A stretch of DNA of 64,000 nt from the NCBI RefSeq assembly GCF_032229285.1, contig NZ_CP135084.1:2914001-2978000 (forward strand), read 5' to 3'. Shown here piece after piece: positions 21,137 to 30,779 of the stretch. Each line of letters starts with the position of its first letter. The first letter of the stretch is position 1. The translations under genes and the position numbers were made by a program. The notes below the pieces were generated by a model. It saw nothing but the letters and a program-made list of their open reading frames with translations. It was not told the origin of the DNA and searched no databases. The DNA is from Rheinheimera sp. MMS21-TC3. Lineage in GTDB: Bacteria > Pseudomonadota > Gammaproteobacteria > Enterobacterales > Alteromonadaceae.

Positions 21137-23005
21137 ATGTTAAAAAAGCGCGTTGCTATTAAAGATCTTGCCGCTGAAGCCCGCTTATTTAACGTGCGGG
21201 CAATTGTTGCTATGGTCTTTGTATGCTTAATGTTTACACTGGTTGTTTATAACCAATACCAACTACAAATTGTTTCCTATCAAGATTACCAAACCCGCTC
21301 TGAAGGCAACAGAATTAAAGTTGTTCCTATGGCCCCGAACCGCGGCCTTATTTATGATCGTACTGGTATTTTATTAGCCGAAAATAGGCCAGTATTCTCT
21401 TTAGAATTAGTGCCAGAGCAAATTAAAGATATGCCGCAGACTTTAACAGAGCTAGCGACGTTAATTGAAATTAGTGCTGAACAACAACAAAACTTTTTAC
21501 AGCAAGTAAAACAACAGCGCCGTTTTAATAGCATAGCGTTAAAAGAGTTACTTAATGATGATGAAGTGGCTATTCTGGCTGCTAATCAACATCGTTTTAG
21601 CGGTGTTTCTGTAGAGGCCCGATTAAGCCGGCACTATCCTTTTGCTGATTTATTTACCCATGCAATTGGTTATATAGGAAAAATTAATCCAAGAGAACTA
21701 CAGCAGCTAGATGATGCCAATGAGTTATCTAACTACGCTGCAACACGAGACATAGGTAAAATAGGCCTAGAGCGCTTTTATCAGCAACAGCTGCACGGCA
21801 CTATGGGCTACCAAGAAGTTGAAGTGAATAACCGAGGCCGCACCATACGGGTGCTCCGCTCTGTGCCTGCGGTATCAGGACAAAATATCCAACTAGGTTT
21901 AGATGTCGGCTTACAATTAACGGCACAGCAAGTTTTAAAAGATTATCGTGGTGCTATAGTCGCCTTAGACCCTCGCGATGGCGCTGTACTAGCCTTCTAT
22001 AGCAACCCAAGTTATGACCCCAACTTATTTGTACGTGGTATTAGCAGCAAAAATTATAATCAATTACTAAACTCACGTGATCGCCCGTTAATAAACCGAG
22101 TGACTCAGGGGGTTTATCCGCCTGCATCAACAGTTAAACCGCATTTAGCCTTACTCGGCCTAGAAAGTAATACCATAACTAAAAGTACTAAAATCTGGGA
22201 TCCGGGTTTTTATACCTTACCCAATAGTGACCATAGGTTTCGCGATCACTTACGCTGGGGCCATGGCTGGGTAGATTTATACACCGCCATGATGAAAAGT
22301 TGTGATACCTACTTTTATGATCTAGGCGTAAAACTGGGCATAGATCGGATCTCAGAATATATGCACAAAATGGGCTTCGGGGAAAAAACAGGTATCGATA
22401 TACTAGAAGAAAGTAGCGCTAATATGCCATCAAGAGGCTGGAAACGCGCTCGTTATAATCAGCCTTGGTACCCGGGTGACACTGTCCCTCTGAGTATTGG
22501 CCAAAGCTATTGGACCAGCACCCCGTTGCAATTAACTCTGGCAACATCCGTTTTATTAAACAAAGGCCAATTGGCTACGCCACATCTTGTTACGGCTTTT
22601 ACAACTGATGAAACCTCTATAGCTAACTCGCCGCCATTAATTCCCAGCATAGACGTTATCAATAGCGCTAACTGGGATACAGTAATGGACACTATGCATA
22701 AAACCGTGAGTGATATTGGCGGCACCGCTCATCGCGCCTTTATTGGCGCAGACTACCAAGCGGCAGGTAAAACAGGGACCGCCCAAGTAGTGAACATTGG
22801 CCAAGATGAAAAGTATGACGCCGAAGCAATAGATGAACGGCTACGTGATAATGCCATGTACGTTGGCTACGCCCCTTACGATAACCCCAGTATCGTTATT
22901 GTAGTGGCATTAGAAAATGCTGGCGGCGGCGGGAGCATGGCGGCACCTATGGCACGGCAAATTCTCGATTATTATTTCTCGGCCGAGGTAAATAAAAATG
23001 ACTGA
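21137..23005 (+). CDS. mrdA: Penicillin-binding protein 2 (elongasome transpeptidase)
   Basis: Class B PBP that cross-links peptidoglycan during rod elongation with RodA. A single N-terminal membrane anchor (about residues 20-42) is followed by the dimerisation domain and the transpeptidase domain. The SxxK motif is S331 in YPPASTVKP, the SxD motif is SCD, and KTGT begins at K545. All positions are close to E. coli PBP2 (S330). The 622-residue length is normal. Stop and rodA start overlap by eight bases. Confidence 0.97.
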   Translation: MLKKRVAIKDLAAEARLFNVRAIVAMVFVCLMFTLVVYNQYQLQIVSYQDYQTRSEGNRIKVVPMAPNRGLIYDRTGILLAENRPVFSLELVPEQIKDMPQTLTELATLIEISAEQQQNFLQQVKQQRRFNSIALKELLNDDEVAILAANQHRFSGVSVEARLSRHYPFADLFTHAIGYIGKINPRELQQLDDANELSNYAATRDIGKIGLERFYQQQLHGTMGYQEVEVNNRGRTIRVLRSVPAVSGQNIQLGLDVGLQLTAQQVLKDYRGAIVALDPRDGAVLAFYSNPSYDPNLFVRGISSKNYNQLLNSRDRPLINRVTQGVYPPASTVKPHLALLGLESNTITKSTKIWDPGFYTLPNSDHRFRDHLRWGHGWVDLYTAMMKSCDTYFYDLGVKLGIDRISEYMHKMGFGEKTGIDILEESSANMPSRGWKRARYNQPWYPGDTVPLSIGQSYWTSTPLQLTLATSVLLNKGQLATPHLVTAFTTDETSIANSPPLIPSIDVINSANWDTVMDTMHKTVSDIGGTAHRAFIGADYQAAGKTGTAQVVNIGQDEKYDAEAIDERLRDNAMYVGYAPYDNPSIVIVVALENAGGGGSMAAPMARQILDYYFSAEVNKND

Positions 23006-24116
23006 GCATTTTAGGCATGCAGCTAAACCTACCTTAGCCTCACGGTTTCATATCGACCTACCGCTGTTATTCGGTTTATGTGTATTGATGGGGTATGGCC
23101 TAGTTGTACTTTATAGCGCTTCTGGTCAGGAATTTAGCATGATAAAAGCGCAGGTTATCCGTCTAACCGTCGCTTTAATAACAATGATTATCTTTGCGCA
23201 AATAAAACCGCAAACTTTAATGCGCTGGTCATTTCCGGTATTTCTATTTGGCCTTTGCTTATTAGTCGCAGTTTTACTATTTGGTCACGTTGGGAAAGGC
23301 GCACAGCGTTGGTTAGATTTAGGCTTTATGAAGTTTCAGCCCTCTGAATTAATGAAACTAGCTGTGCCTATGGCAGTAGCGTGGTTTATAGCATCGCACA
23401 GTTTACCTGCCAAGTTACGCCATCTTGCTGGTGGCTTTTTAATGTGCTTGATTCCTACTTTACTAATTGCCAAACAACCTGACTTAGGTACCTCGATTTT
23501 AATCGCGACTGCAGGTGTATTTGTATTATTTCTTGCCGGCATGAGTTGGCGCTTAATTGCCTTAGTCTCCTTTGCTATAGCCGCCTTTGCGCCAGTATTG
23601 TGGCTTTTTTTAATGCGTGACTATCAACGGCAACGGGTATTAACTTTTCTCAATCCAGAAAGTGATCCTCTTGGATCTGGCTACCATATTATTCAATCTA
23701 AAATAGCCATTGGTTCTGGGGGCTTAGAAGGTAAAGGTTGGCTACATGGCACCCAATCACAACTAGAGTTTTTACCTGAACGCCATACTGACTTTATTTT
23801 TTCAGTGCTCAGTGAAGAGTTTGGTTTAATTGGTGTGCTACTTTTATTATGTATTTATTTATTTATTATTGCTCGCTGCATGATTATTGCCAGTCGCGCT
23901 CAAGATAGCTATGGCAAATTAGTAGCCGGCAGCTTTACTTTAACGTTTTTTGTTTATGTCTTTGTTAATATAGGTATGGTATCCGGTTTACTGCCTGTAG
24001 TAGGCGTTCCCCTCCCTTTAGTCAGTTATGGTGGTACTTCAATGGTGACACTGTTAGCTGCTTTTGGCATTATTATGTCAGTCGGAACCCATAGGCGAAT
24101 GTTGGCAACCTTATAA
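22998..24116 (+). CDS. rodA: Rod-shape glycosyltransferase RodA
   Basis: SEDS-family peptidoglycan glycosyltransferase, polytopic inner-membrane protein of 372 residues. Typical segments are the extracellular GSGYHIIQSKIAIGSGGLEGKGW loop and LPERHTDFIFSVLSEEFGLIG. The C-terminal VPLPLVSYGGTSMVTLLAAFGI is the SEDS signature. It works with PBP2 from the preceding overlapping gene. Confidence 0.97.
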   Translation: MTEHFRHAAKPTLASRFHIDLPLLFGLCVLMGYGLVVLYSASGQEFSMIKAQVIRLTVALITMIIFAQIKPQTLMRWSFPVFLFGLCLLVAVLLFGHVGKGAQRWLDLGFMKFQPSELMKLAVPMAVAWFIASHSLPAKLRHLAGGFLMCLIPTLLIAKQPDLGTSILIATAGVFVLFLAGMSWRLIALVSFAIAAFAPVLWLFLMRDYQRQRVLTFLNPESDPLGSGYHIIQSKIAIGSGGLEGKGWLHGTQSQLEFLPERHTDFIFSVLSEEFGLIGVLLLLCIYLFIIARCMIIASRAQDSYGKLVAGSFTLTFFVYVFVNIGMVSGLLPVVGVPLPLVSYGGTSMVTLLAAFGIIMSVGTHRRMLATL

Positions 24117-24928
24117 TGAATGTAAAAATGAACAGATTTATTTGCTTACTAATTTTAGGGCTAATAACAGCTTGTAGTAGCCAACCAACCCCCTCCGATC
24201 AGACTAGCCCTAATGCTGGTCGTTATCAGCAGGATACGGATAGTATACCGCAGCGCTTACCTACCTATTTAGAAATGACCGACCCTAGCCCAAAAACTGA
24301 GCGTCTTAGCCGTGGTGGCAACAAACCCTATCAATTATTTGGCCAACATTACACGCCTTTAATTAATGCCTTAGAACACGAAGAGGTAGGTATAGCATCC
24401 TGGTATGGCAATAAGTTTCATGGCCATTTAACCTCTAATGGTGAAACCTATAATATGTTTGCAATGACAGCAGCCCATAAGACTTTACCACTACCTTCTT
24501 ATGTTAGAGTAACCAATTTAGATAATATGAAGTCTGCTATTGTTCGAGTTAATGATCGCGGTCCTTTCCATCGAAACAGAATAATAGACTTATCCTACTC
24601 TGCTGCGCATAAGCTTGATATGCTAAAGCAGGGTACAGCAAGAGTTCAGCTAGAATTATTACAATCGCCAGCCATGCTTGCTGCAGCCTATCCAGCTGAA
24701 CAATGCTTTATTCAAGTCTTTGCCAGTGGTGACAATAAAAAGCTTACAACATTACAGCAACAGCTTAAGCAACAACAACTGCCCAGCGAAATTCGTTCTG
24801 CAGCAGGAATTTATCGCTTATTAGTTGGTCCAACAACGGACAAGCAACAAGCTCAGCAATGGCTGCAATATTTGCGTCGCAATGAATACCCAAGCGCCTA
24901 TTTTTCAGATAGTCATTTGTGTAGCTAA
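24116..24928 (+). CDS. rlpA: Septal-ring lytic transglycosylase-type lipoprotein RlpA
   Basis: Lipoprotein (lipobox ITAC, Cys20) with a double-psi beta-barrel domain (GIASWYGNKFHGHLTSNGETY ... VRVNDRGPF) at about residues 95-180 and a C-terminal SPOR domain (CFIQVFASGDN ... YRLLVGPT) that binds denuded glycan. In Pseudomonas RlpA cleaves naked glycan strands; the E. coli protein is inactive, so activity here is plausible but unproven. The start ATG overlaps the rodA stop (TAATG); an ATG four codons downstream is an alternative. Confidence 0.93.
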   Translation: MNVKMNRFICLLILGLITACSSQPTPSDQTSPNAGRYQQDTDSIPQRLPTYLEMTDPSPKTERLSRGGNKPYQLFGQHYTPLINALEHEEVGIASWYGNKFHGHLTSNGETYNMFAMTAAHKTLPLPSYVRVTNLDNMKSAIVRVNDRGPFHRNRIIDLSYSAAHKLDMLKQGTARVQLELLQSPAMLAAAYPAEQCFIQVFASGDNKKLTTLQQQLKQQQLPSEIRSAAGIYRLLVGPTTDKQQAQQWLQYLRRNEYPSAYFSDSHLCS

Positions 24929-24970
24929 CTATGCGAACTACATTCACTTATTATTAAAAGAACAGGTCTT

Positions 24971-26134
24971 ATGAATAGTTATCATCATCTTTTTACTGCC
25001 GCAGCCATTTCCATGGCAACTATCAGCGTGAGCTTGCCCGTTTTAGCGCAATCAATCACCCCTCAAGCACCAGAAGTGGCTGCAAAAGGTCATATTTTGA
25101 TTGATTTTGATACCCAAAAAGTGCTGTCAGAATCTAATGCAGATGCCTCTTTAGCACCAGCTAGTTTAACTAAAATGATGACCAGTTATGTTATTGGTGT
25201 TGAACTTAAAAAAGGCAATATCTCTGTTGATGACATGGTGACTATTAGTGAAAAAGCTTGGGCCAAAAACTTCCCGGGTTCATCATTAATGTTTATTGAG
25301 GTCGGTACTCAGGTTTCTGTCGCCGATTTAAACCGAGGCATTATTATTCAATCAGGTAATGATGCTTGTGTTGCTATGGCCGAACATATCGCCGGCAGTG
25401 AAGAAGCTTTTGTTGACTTAATGAATGCCCATGCTCAGCGCTTAGGTATGCATAACAGCCGCTTTGGTAATAGTCATGGTTTACCAACAGCCGAGCACTA
25501 TACTACGCCCCGTGATATGGCTATTTTGGCAGCAGCCTTAATACGTGATGTGCCTGAAGAATATGCAATTTATGCTGAAAAAGAATTTACCTATAATAAT
25601 ATTAAACAATACAACCGTAACTCTTTATTATGGGATCGTAGTCTAGAAGTTGATGGTATTAAAACCGGCCATACTAATGAAGCGGGTTATAGCTTAATAA
25701 CATCAGCTACCCGTGATGGTATGCGCTTAGTATCCGTTGTTATGGGCACAGCGAATGAGCGTAGTCGTCAGACTGAAAATAAAAAGCTTTTAACCTATGG
25801 TTTTCGTTTTTTTGAAACAATTACAGCTTACCCGGCTGGCGAAGTATTTTCTGAGCAACGTATATGGCAAGGAGATAAAGAGCATATCCAACTAGGCATT
25901 TTAAATCCGGTGCAACTTACATTACCTCGTGGCCAACGTAAAAACCTAAAAGCTGATCTTGCCTTGAATCAGGAACTGTTGGCCCCCATTACTAAAGGCC
26001 AACAAGTTGGTACTATTTATTTAAAACTTAATAATGAAGACGTAGCAACTTATCCATTAGTGGCATTAGAAGATGTTGCTAAAGGCGGCTTTTTTAGTCG
26101 GATGATTGATTATATCAAAATGAAGTTTAATTAA
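24971..26134 (+). CDS. dacA: D-alanyl-D-alanine carboxypeptidase (PBP5/6 type)
   Basis: Periplasmic low-molecular-weight PBP that trims pentapeptide stems. A signal peptide ends near VLAQS (about residue 27). The active-site motifs are S65-x-x-K68 (ASLTK), S128-G-N and K231-T-G. The C-terminal beta domain ends in an amphipathic anchor (GGFFSRMIDYIKMKFN), as in PBP5. The 387-residue length fits. A strong terminator follows. Confidence 0.96.
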   Translation: MNSYHHLFTAAAISMATISVSLPVLAQSITPQAPEVAAKGHILIDFDTQKVLSESNADASLAPASLTKMMTSYVIGVELKKGNISVDDMVTISEKAWAKNFPGSSLMFIEVGTQVSVADLNRGIIIQSGNDACVAMAEHIAGSEEAFVDLMNAHAQRLGMHNSRFGNSHGLPTAEHYTTPRDMAILAAALIRDVPEEYAIYAEKEFTYNNIKQYNRNSLLWDRSLEVDGIKTGHTNEAGYSLITSATRDGMRLVSVVMGTANERSRQTENKKLLTYGFRFFETITAYPAGEVFSEQRIWQGDKEHIQLGILNPVQLTLPRGQRKNLKADLALNQELLAPITKGQQVGTIYLKLNNEDVATYPLVALEDVAKGGFFSRMIDYIKMKFN

Positions 26135-26171
26135 TCGGCATAGCTGCTAACGAGTAGTTTGTCATAAATTT

Positions 26172-26199
26172 AAAGATCCCGGCTAATGCCGGGTTCTTT
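26172..26199 (+). terminator. Intrinsic terminator after dacA
   Basis: The hairpin CCCGGC-TAAT-GCCGGG is extended by flanking AAAGA/TCTTT pairing and lies 38 bases after the dacA stop. The downstream T-rich stretch is short but present. It closes the cell-elongation operon. Confidence 0.7.
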
Positions 26200-26207
26200 G
26201 TTATAAT
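26199..26207 (+). promoter_or_regulatory. Candidate extended -10 promoter for ybeD
   Basis: TGTTATAAT (TG-n-TATAAT) lies directly after the dacA terminator and 53 bases before ybeD, the expected place for a promoter of ybeD and possibly lipB-lipA. No clear -35 was found. Confidence 0.45.
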
Positions 26208-26259
26208 TAATCTTTAAAGCGGCAAGGTTTAGCTTACATTTAAGCGTAGAGAAGATAAA

Positions 26260-26541
26260 ATGAGCAAAATAGTTAAAGATACAAAATTTGATCAATACCT
26301 AGATTTTCCCTGTAATTTTAGCTTTAAAGTACTAGGCTTAGCAGACGAACGTTTAGTTGATCAAGTTATGGCAGTGATTAGACAACATACACATGCTTGC
26401 GATTATAGCCCTACGGTAAAACCAAGCGCGAAAGGCAATTATCACTCCGTTGCAGTTAATGTTACTGTTACCAGTAAAGACCACATTGAGTTACTGTATA
26501 CCGAACTTGGCAAAATTGAGCTAGTTCGTTACGTTTTATAG
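26260..26541 (+). CDS. ybeD: YbeD (DUF493) protein
   Basis: A 93-residue ACT-like-fold protein of the DUF493/YbeD family, opening with [20 protein letters not shown] and ending in [15 protein letters not shown], both typical. Biochemical function is unknown. The dacA-ybeD-lipB order matches E. coli. Confidence 0.93.
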   Translation: MSKIVKDTKFDQYLDFPCNFSFKVLGLADERLVDQVMAVIRQHTHACDYSPTVKPSAKGNYHSVAVNVTVTSKDHIELLYTELGKIELVRYVL

Positions 26542-26562
26542 ACAGCTTAATGCTTACTGCAG

Positions 26563-26591
26563 TTCGTATTCAAGCCATAAGGCTGTATAAT
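26563..26591 (+). promoter_or_regulatory. Candidate promoter for lipB-lipA
   Basis: TATAAT at 26586-26591, preceded by TG, is a consensus -10. The -35 (TTCGTA at 26563-26568, 17-base spacing) is weak. It lies 32 bases upstream of the lipB GTG. Confidence 0.4.
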
Positions 26592-26622
26592 GTTGCCAGT
26601 TTTCATTTAACAGGTAAGGCTT

Positions 26623-27294
26623 GTGCATAGCAACAGCGTCAGCAATGAGTTAGTTATCAGAGATCTAGGCGTAAAATGCTATACTGATGTATGGCATGCC
26701 ATGCAGGAATTTACTAATCAACGCGATGCCTCTGTACTCGATCAACTCTGGTTATTAGAGCATCAACCAGTTTTTACCCAAGGCCAAGCTGGAAAAGCTG
26801 AGCATTTACTCTTTCCCGGAGATATACCGGTAGTTAAAGTCGATAGAGGCGGTCAAGTCACTTATCATGGCCCTGGTCAATTGGTCGTCTACGTATTATT
26901 AGATTTAAAGCGACGTAATCTTGGTGTAAGGCAACTGGTCACACTAATAGAACAAGTATTAGTAGAATTACTGCAAAGCTATAATATAAATGCTTATGCA
27001 AAAGCAGATGCACCGGGTGTTTACGTTAATGAAGCTAAAATAGCTTCATTAGGCCTTAGAGTCCGTAAAGGTTGCACCTTTCACGGTTTAGCACTGAACG
27101 TTAATATGGATTTATCACCCTTTGCTCGCATTAACCCTTGTGGTTATGCTGGTTTGCAAATGGTGCAATGTAAAGATTTAAACGGCCCCCAAACCGTTGC
27201 AGAAGCTAAACAACGAATAGTGCAGTGTTTTGAGCAACAACTGCAGGTAACTAAGCTGCACCACACAACAGGGTTGAATTGGCAAAATGACTAA
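26623..27294 (+). CDS. lipB: Octanoyltransferase LipB
   Basis: Transfers octanoate from octanoyl-ACP to lipoyl domains, the first step of lipoate assembly. The catalytic Lys139 (in [12 protein letters not shown]) and Cys173 (in INPCGYAGL) are 34 residues apart, exactly as K135/C169 in E. coli. The [14 protein letters not shown] signature is present. The start is GTG at 26623 with AGGTAAGG upstream. Its end overlaps lipA by eight bases. Confidence 0.97.
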   Translation: MHSNSVSNELVIRDLGVKCYTDVWHAMQEFTNQRDASVLDQLWLLEHQPVFTQGQAGKAEHLLFPGDIPVVKVDRGGQVTYHGPGQLVVYVLLDLKRRNLGVRQLVTLIEQVLVELLQSYNINAYAKADAPGVYVNEAKIASLGLRVRKGCTFHGLALNVNMDLSPFARINPCGYAGLQMVQCKDLNGPQTVAEAKQRIVQCFEQQLQVTKLHHTTGLNWQND

Positions 27295-28267
27295 AACAGC
27301 ACGCATGGAACCAGGCGTTAAATTACGTGACGCCGAAAAAATGGCCTTAATCCCAATTAAGGTATTGCCTACTGAGCCAGAAGAAATGCTGCGCAAACCA
27401 GCATGGTTAAAAATCAAGCTGCCAAAAAGCTCAGAGCGTATCGATCAAATAAAAGGGGCTATACGCAAACATGGATTACATTCTGTTTGCGAAGAAGCAT
27501 CCTGCCCTAATTTAACCGAATGCTTTAACCACGGCACTGCCACTTTTATGATTTTAGGCGCCATTTGTACCCGCCGTTGTCCATTTTGTGATGTTGCTCA
27601 TGGTCGTCCATTACCGCCAAGTGCAGAAGAACCAGAAAAGTTAGCTTTAACTATTCGTGATATGGCACTTAAATATGTAGTTATTACTTCGGTCGATCGC
27701 GATGATTTACGTGACGGTGGAGCTAAGCACTTTGCTGACTGTATAGCGGCTATTCGTAAATACAATCCAGACATTAAAATTGAAGTTTTAGTCCCCGACT
27801 TCCGTGGTCGTATGGATGCAGCACTAGATATTTTAGTGCAGACTCCACCAGATGTGTTTAACCACAATTTAGAAACAGCACCCCGCTTATATAAATTAGC
27901 TCGTCCTGGTGCAGACTATAAGTGGTCTTTAACCTTATTACAGCGCTTTAAAGCGGCTCACCCAAATATCGCCACAAAATCTGGTTTAATGGTTGGTTTA
28001 GGTGAGACTACAGAAGAGCTAATAGAAGTATTAAAAGACTTACGGGCACATGATGTTGACATGCTAACTATTGGTCAATATTTGCAGCCTAGTAAACACC
28101 ACTTACCTGTAAAACGTTATATGCCGCCTGCAGAGTTTGACGATATTAAACGTATTGCATACCAACTAGGCTTTAAGCATGTTGCCAGTGGACCTTTTGT
28201 CCGCTCAAGCTATCATGCAGATCGCCAAGCAGCAGGTGAAGAAGTTGGCAGTTTCACCACGCCTTAA
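27287..28267 (+). CDS. lipA: Lipoyl synthase LipA
   Basis: Radical-SAM enzyme inserting two sulfurs into protein-bound octanoate. It carries the auxiliary cluster motif C68-x4-C73-x5-C79 ([12 protein letters not shown]) and the radical-SAM cluster C94-x3-C98-x2-C101 (CTRRCPFC). The C-terminal VRSSYHAD provides the conserved serine ligand. The length is 326 residues. It is translationally coupled to lipB. Confidence 0.98.
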   Translation: MTKTARMEPGVKLRDAEKMALIPIKVLPTEPEEMLRKPAWLKIKLPKSSERIDQIKGAIRKHGLHSVCEEASCPNLTECFNHGTATFMILGAICTRRCPFCDVAHGRPLPPSAEEPEKLALTIRDMALKYVVITSVDRDDLRDGGAKHFADCIAAIRKYNPDIKIEVLVPDFRGRMDAALDILVQTPPDVFNHNLETAPRLYKLARPGADYKWSLTLLQRFKAAHPNIATKSGLMVGLGETTEELIEVLKDLRAHDVDMLTIGQYLQPSKHHLPVKRYMPPAEFDDIKRIAYQLGFKHVASGPFVRSSYHADRQAAGEEVGSFTTP

Positions 28268-28309
28268 ATAATAGGCGCTATGCTATTAATAAAGAATTTG
28301 GGTGGCACA

Positions 28310-28681
28310 ATGAAAAAACGACAGTTTAGTAGAGTGACCTTCCATGGCATTGCCTATCTTGATATGGCGAGTTTTAGCTGTGTTACCCAAGTGCTTAATT
28401 TATCGCTCAAAGGCGCTTTAGTTAAAAAGCCATCTGACTGGCCAGCTGCTTTTCTGCATAAAATGCAATTACGGCTGGTTTTGACAGACTACCCTATTGA
28501 ACTGTCCATGCGAGTGAGTCTAGCCCACCAAAGTGACACTGTATTAGGCTTGCATTGTGAAGCCATCGATATTGAGAGTGCCGCTCACTTTAGGCGATTA
28601 TTGCAATTAAATCTGGGTGATGCTGATTTAATTGATCTTGAGTTATGGCAGTTACTCGAGCAACAACCTACAAACCTATAA
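28310..28681 (+). CDS. PilZ-domain protein
   Basis: A 123-residue stand-alone PilZ protein, a probable cyclic-di-GMP receptor. The two binding motifs are present: RQFSR (RxxxR) near the N-terminus and NLSLKG ((D/N)xSxxG) about 30 residues later. The ATG at 28310 is used because GGGTGG precedes it; an ATG at 28280 would add ten residues. It lies 42 bases after lipA, and its stop overlaps the convergent lipoprotein gene (CTATAA). The output it controls is unknown. Confidence 0.85.
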   Translation: MKKRQFSRVTFHGIAYLDMASFSCVTQVLNLSLKGALVKKPSDWPAAFLHKMQLRLVLTDYPIELSMRVSLAHQSDTVLGLHCEAIDIESAAHFRRLLQLNLGDADLIDLELWQLLEQQPTNL

Positions 28682-29872
28682 AGACAAAGCTTGCTGGGCA
28701 TCTGGATAACCTTGCGCAGATGCTTGCTGCATAAATTGCTGCCATAAAGGCCAATCCTGCTGCTGTCTAGCAAGAAAGGCAAAATAGTATTGCACAGGCA
28801 TAATATGCTCAGGTTGTTGCAGTACCTTTGCCGCTAGCTGCCAATATATAGCCGGCATTTTTGCTTCATAAAAACGCATTGGGTTAATATCTACTACTAC
28901 CCTAAAAGCTTGTTTACCCACAGCCTTACAAGTATCTACCGGTGTTAAACTAATATCGCTACGCTTAAGCTGCCAATGTTGTAAATACTGTTCAATATTA
29001 GTTGCTAACACTATATTAGGATGCAGCTTTTGATTTTGGCAAACCTGCTCTGCACTAGCAGTATTTAAAGAGTACTCGTCAATAAAACCGAGTAAATGTA
29101 GAAACTCATGCTGCAATAAATCTAAAGTTGCATTATCAGGTAATTGGATAATGCCATTGTTATAACTGGCTTTACCGCGGCCAGCTATTACTAGCACTTG
29201 GCTAATATCTGCAGCTTGACTCACTATTTGTTGCAGAGGTTGATATTGACAACTAATACGTTGCTCAAGCTGTTCAGAACAACTAAGTGCCGTACTTTCC
29301 ACATGAGCCAAAGCCGAAAAACAAACAGCTAATTGAGCCAACTCAGCATGCTCTAACCATTGTTGCCGTAATAGCTGCCAGCGCTGTACCCCTGCCAATT
29401 GACTAGCTAAAGGCTGAATAGTAACGGCACAGCCATTAGGGCTGCTATAAGCTGCTACCTTAGGCAAAGTATCACTTTCTGACCAAAAGCCTAACTCATG
29501 CTGTTGCTGCTGGCTGACAGCAGCTAATGTAAGCTGGTTAATTGCCACAGCTTGAGCTAGCCAATTAGCAGTGGCTAATTTACCCTCTAAACGTTGTTGT
29601 AATTGTAAAGCATGGCTTAAGGCTGCAGCATCACCTAGCTTCGCTGCTTGTTGCAGCCAATATAAAGCCGCAGCCAGCTCATTTGAGGCTATACGCTTAG
29701 CAGCTAAGGTGGCTGCAGCTCGCGCATCGGTCTGCGCTTGTTGCATTAATATATCATCACTAGTTTCTTTAATGCCTGCAGGCTGGCAACCTAGTAATAA
29801 TGCCAAAACAAAAAAACCAGTAAACTGGCTTTTTTGTTTAATAAACTTAACAACTAAATTATAAATGAACAT
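28676..29872 (-). CDS. Lipoprotein with HExxH motif and Sel1/TPR-like repeats
   Basis: A 398-residue predicted lipoprotein (LLLGC, Cys29). After it come a Sel1-like helical segment (AAALYWLQQAAKLGDAAALSHAL), a middle domain, then a possible zinc site HEFLH at 255-259 followed by GFIDEY (D265, E266). A C-terminal helical repeat resembles Sel1 (WQQFMQQASAQGYPDAQQAL). HEFxH...DEY recalls M64-type peptidases, but this is motif-level similarity only. The start at 29872 overlaps the nlpI end by 14 bases; an ATG at 29899 would put nine residues before the signal. I do not recognise the family; protease function is inferred. Confidence 0.7.
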   Translation of the reverse strand: MFIYNLVVKFIKQKSQFTGFFVLALLLGCQPAGIKETSDDILMQQAQTDARAAATLAAKRIASNELAAALYWLQQAAKLGDAAALSHALQLQQRLEGKLATANWLAQAVAINQLTLAAVSQQQQHELGFWSESDTLPKVAAYSSPNGCAVTIQPLASQLAGVQRWQLLRQQWLEHAELAQLAVCFSALAHVESTALSCSEQLEQRISCQYQPLQQIVSQAADISQVLVIAGRGKASYNNGIIQLPDNATLDLLQHEFLHLLGFIDEYSLNTASAEQVCQNQKLHPNIVLATNIEQYLQHWQLKRSDISLTPVDTCKAVGKQAFRVVVDINPMRFYEAKMPAIYWQLAAKVLQQPEHIMPVQYYFAFLARQQQDWPLWQQFMQQASAQGYPDAQQALSL

Positions 29873-30779
29873 CTTGTTCAACGAGGGCTGCCTCGCCACG
29901 TAGCCGTGAGATTTCTAAACGTGCATAGCGATGTTCAACAAACTCAAATACATTGGTTGCCAACACTTTTTTATAATAATTTAAAGCTTGAGCATCACGT
30001 TGTTGGCTGTGATGCCATTTAGCAAGATAAAAATAGACTTCACATAACCGCTCTGCTAGCTCTTTTTCAGAATCTAAATTAACAATTACTGAGTTCAGTA
30101 AAGCTTGTTCAGTCATTTCTCCGCTGAAAAATGCCACTAAGTTTGCCGACCATTCAGCTTGATTTACAGCCAACGCATTTTGCTTTAAATGAATAAGGGC
30201 TTGCTCAGTAGAAACTTCAGATTCTGCTATATATAACCACAACATGCGGTAAGCATCAGAGGGCATAAGCTTTAAAAATGTTGAAAAGTCAGAGATGGCA
30301 AGTTCATTTAAACCATCATAATATAAGGCGATCCCCCGATTCAAGTACGCATACTGATGATCAGGCTCTAGCTCTAATACAGAGTCGAAGGCTTCATAGG
30401 CTTGGTTAAACTCACCCGCAACCGTATGGTGAATACCTATAAAATTATAAATATCGGCAAAGTCAGGTTTTAAACGCAGCGCTCGCATAAAATCTAAGCG
30501 CGCTAAAGATCTTAATCCAACGCTGTCATACATAATACCGCGGTCATAATACAACTGAGCAACTTGCACCTCTGTTAATTCAGCACGGTACAAAATTTCA
30601 GTTAACCTAGCTATTGCAAGCTCAGCACGACTAGAAACTAGAAGCGGTTCAGGTTCTAGCCAGCCTTGGTTGTTAGCACCATCTTGACTATGGCTATTCG
30701 CGCAGCCCGTTAGCAAGGTAGCCAGCAGCGCCAAAGGCGCAAGCTGGCTTATATAGCTATTAAGCTTTTTCTTCAGCAT
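29859..30779 (-). CDS. nlpI: TPR lipoprotein NlpI
   Basis: Outer-membrane lipoprotein (LTGC, Cys26) with tetratricopeptide repeats (for example [40 protein letters not shown] and [31 protein letters not shown]). In E. coli it scaffolds peptidoglycan hydrolases and presents MepS to the Prc protease. Its location directly after pnp is conserved. The ATG at 30779 lies within the end of pnp (20-base overlap), suggesting coupling. It is 306 residues, slightly longer than the E. coli protein (294). Confidence 0.92.
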   Translation of the reverse strand: MLKKKLNSYISQLAPLALLATLLTGCANSHSQDGANNQGWLEPEPLLVSSRAELAIARLTEILYRAELTEVQVAQLYYDRGIMYDSVGLRSLARLDFMRALRLKPDFADIYNFIGIHHTVAGEFNQAYEAFDSVLELEPDHQYAYLNRGIALYYDGLNELAISDFSTFLKLMPSDAYRMLWLYIAESEVSTEQALIHLKQNALAVNQAEWSANLVAFFSGEMTEQALLNSVIVNLDSEKELAERLCEVYFYLAKWHHSQQRDAQALNYYKKVLATNVFEFVEHRYARLEISRLRGEAALVEQDVHL

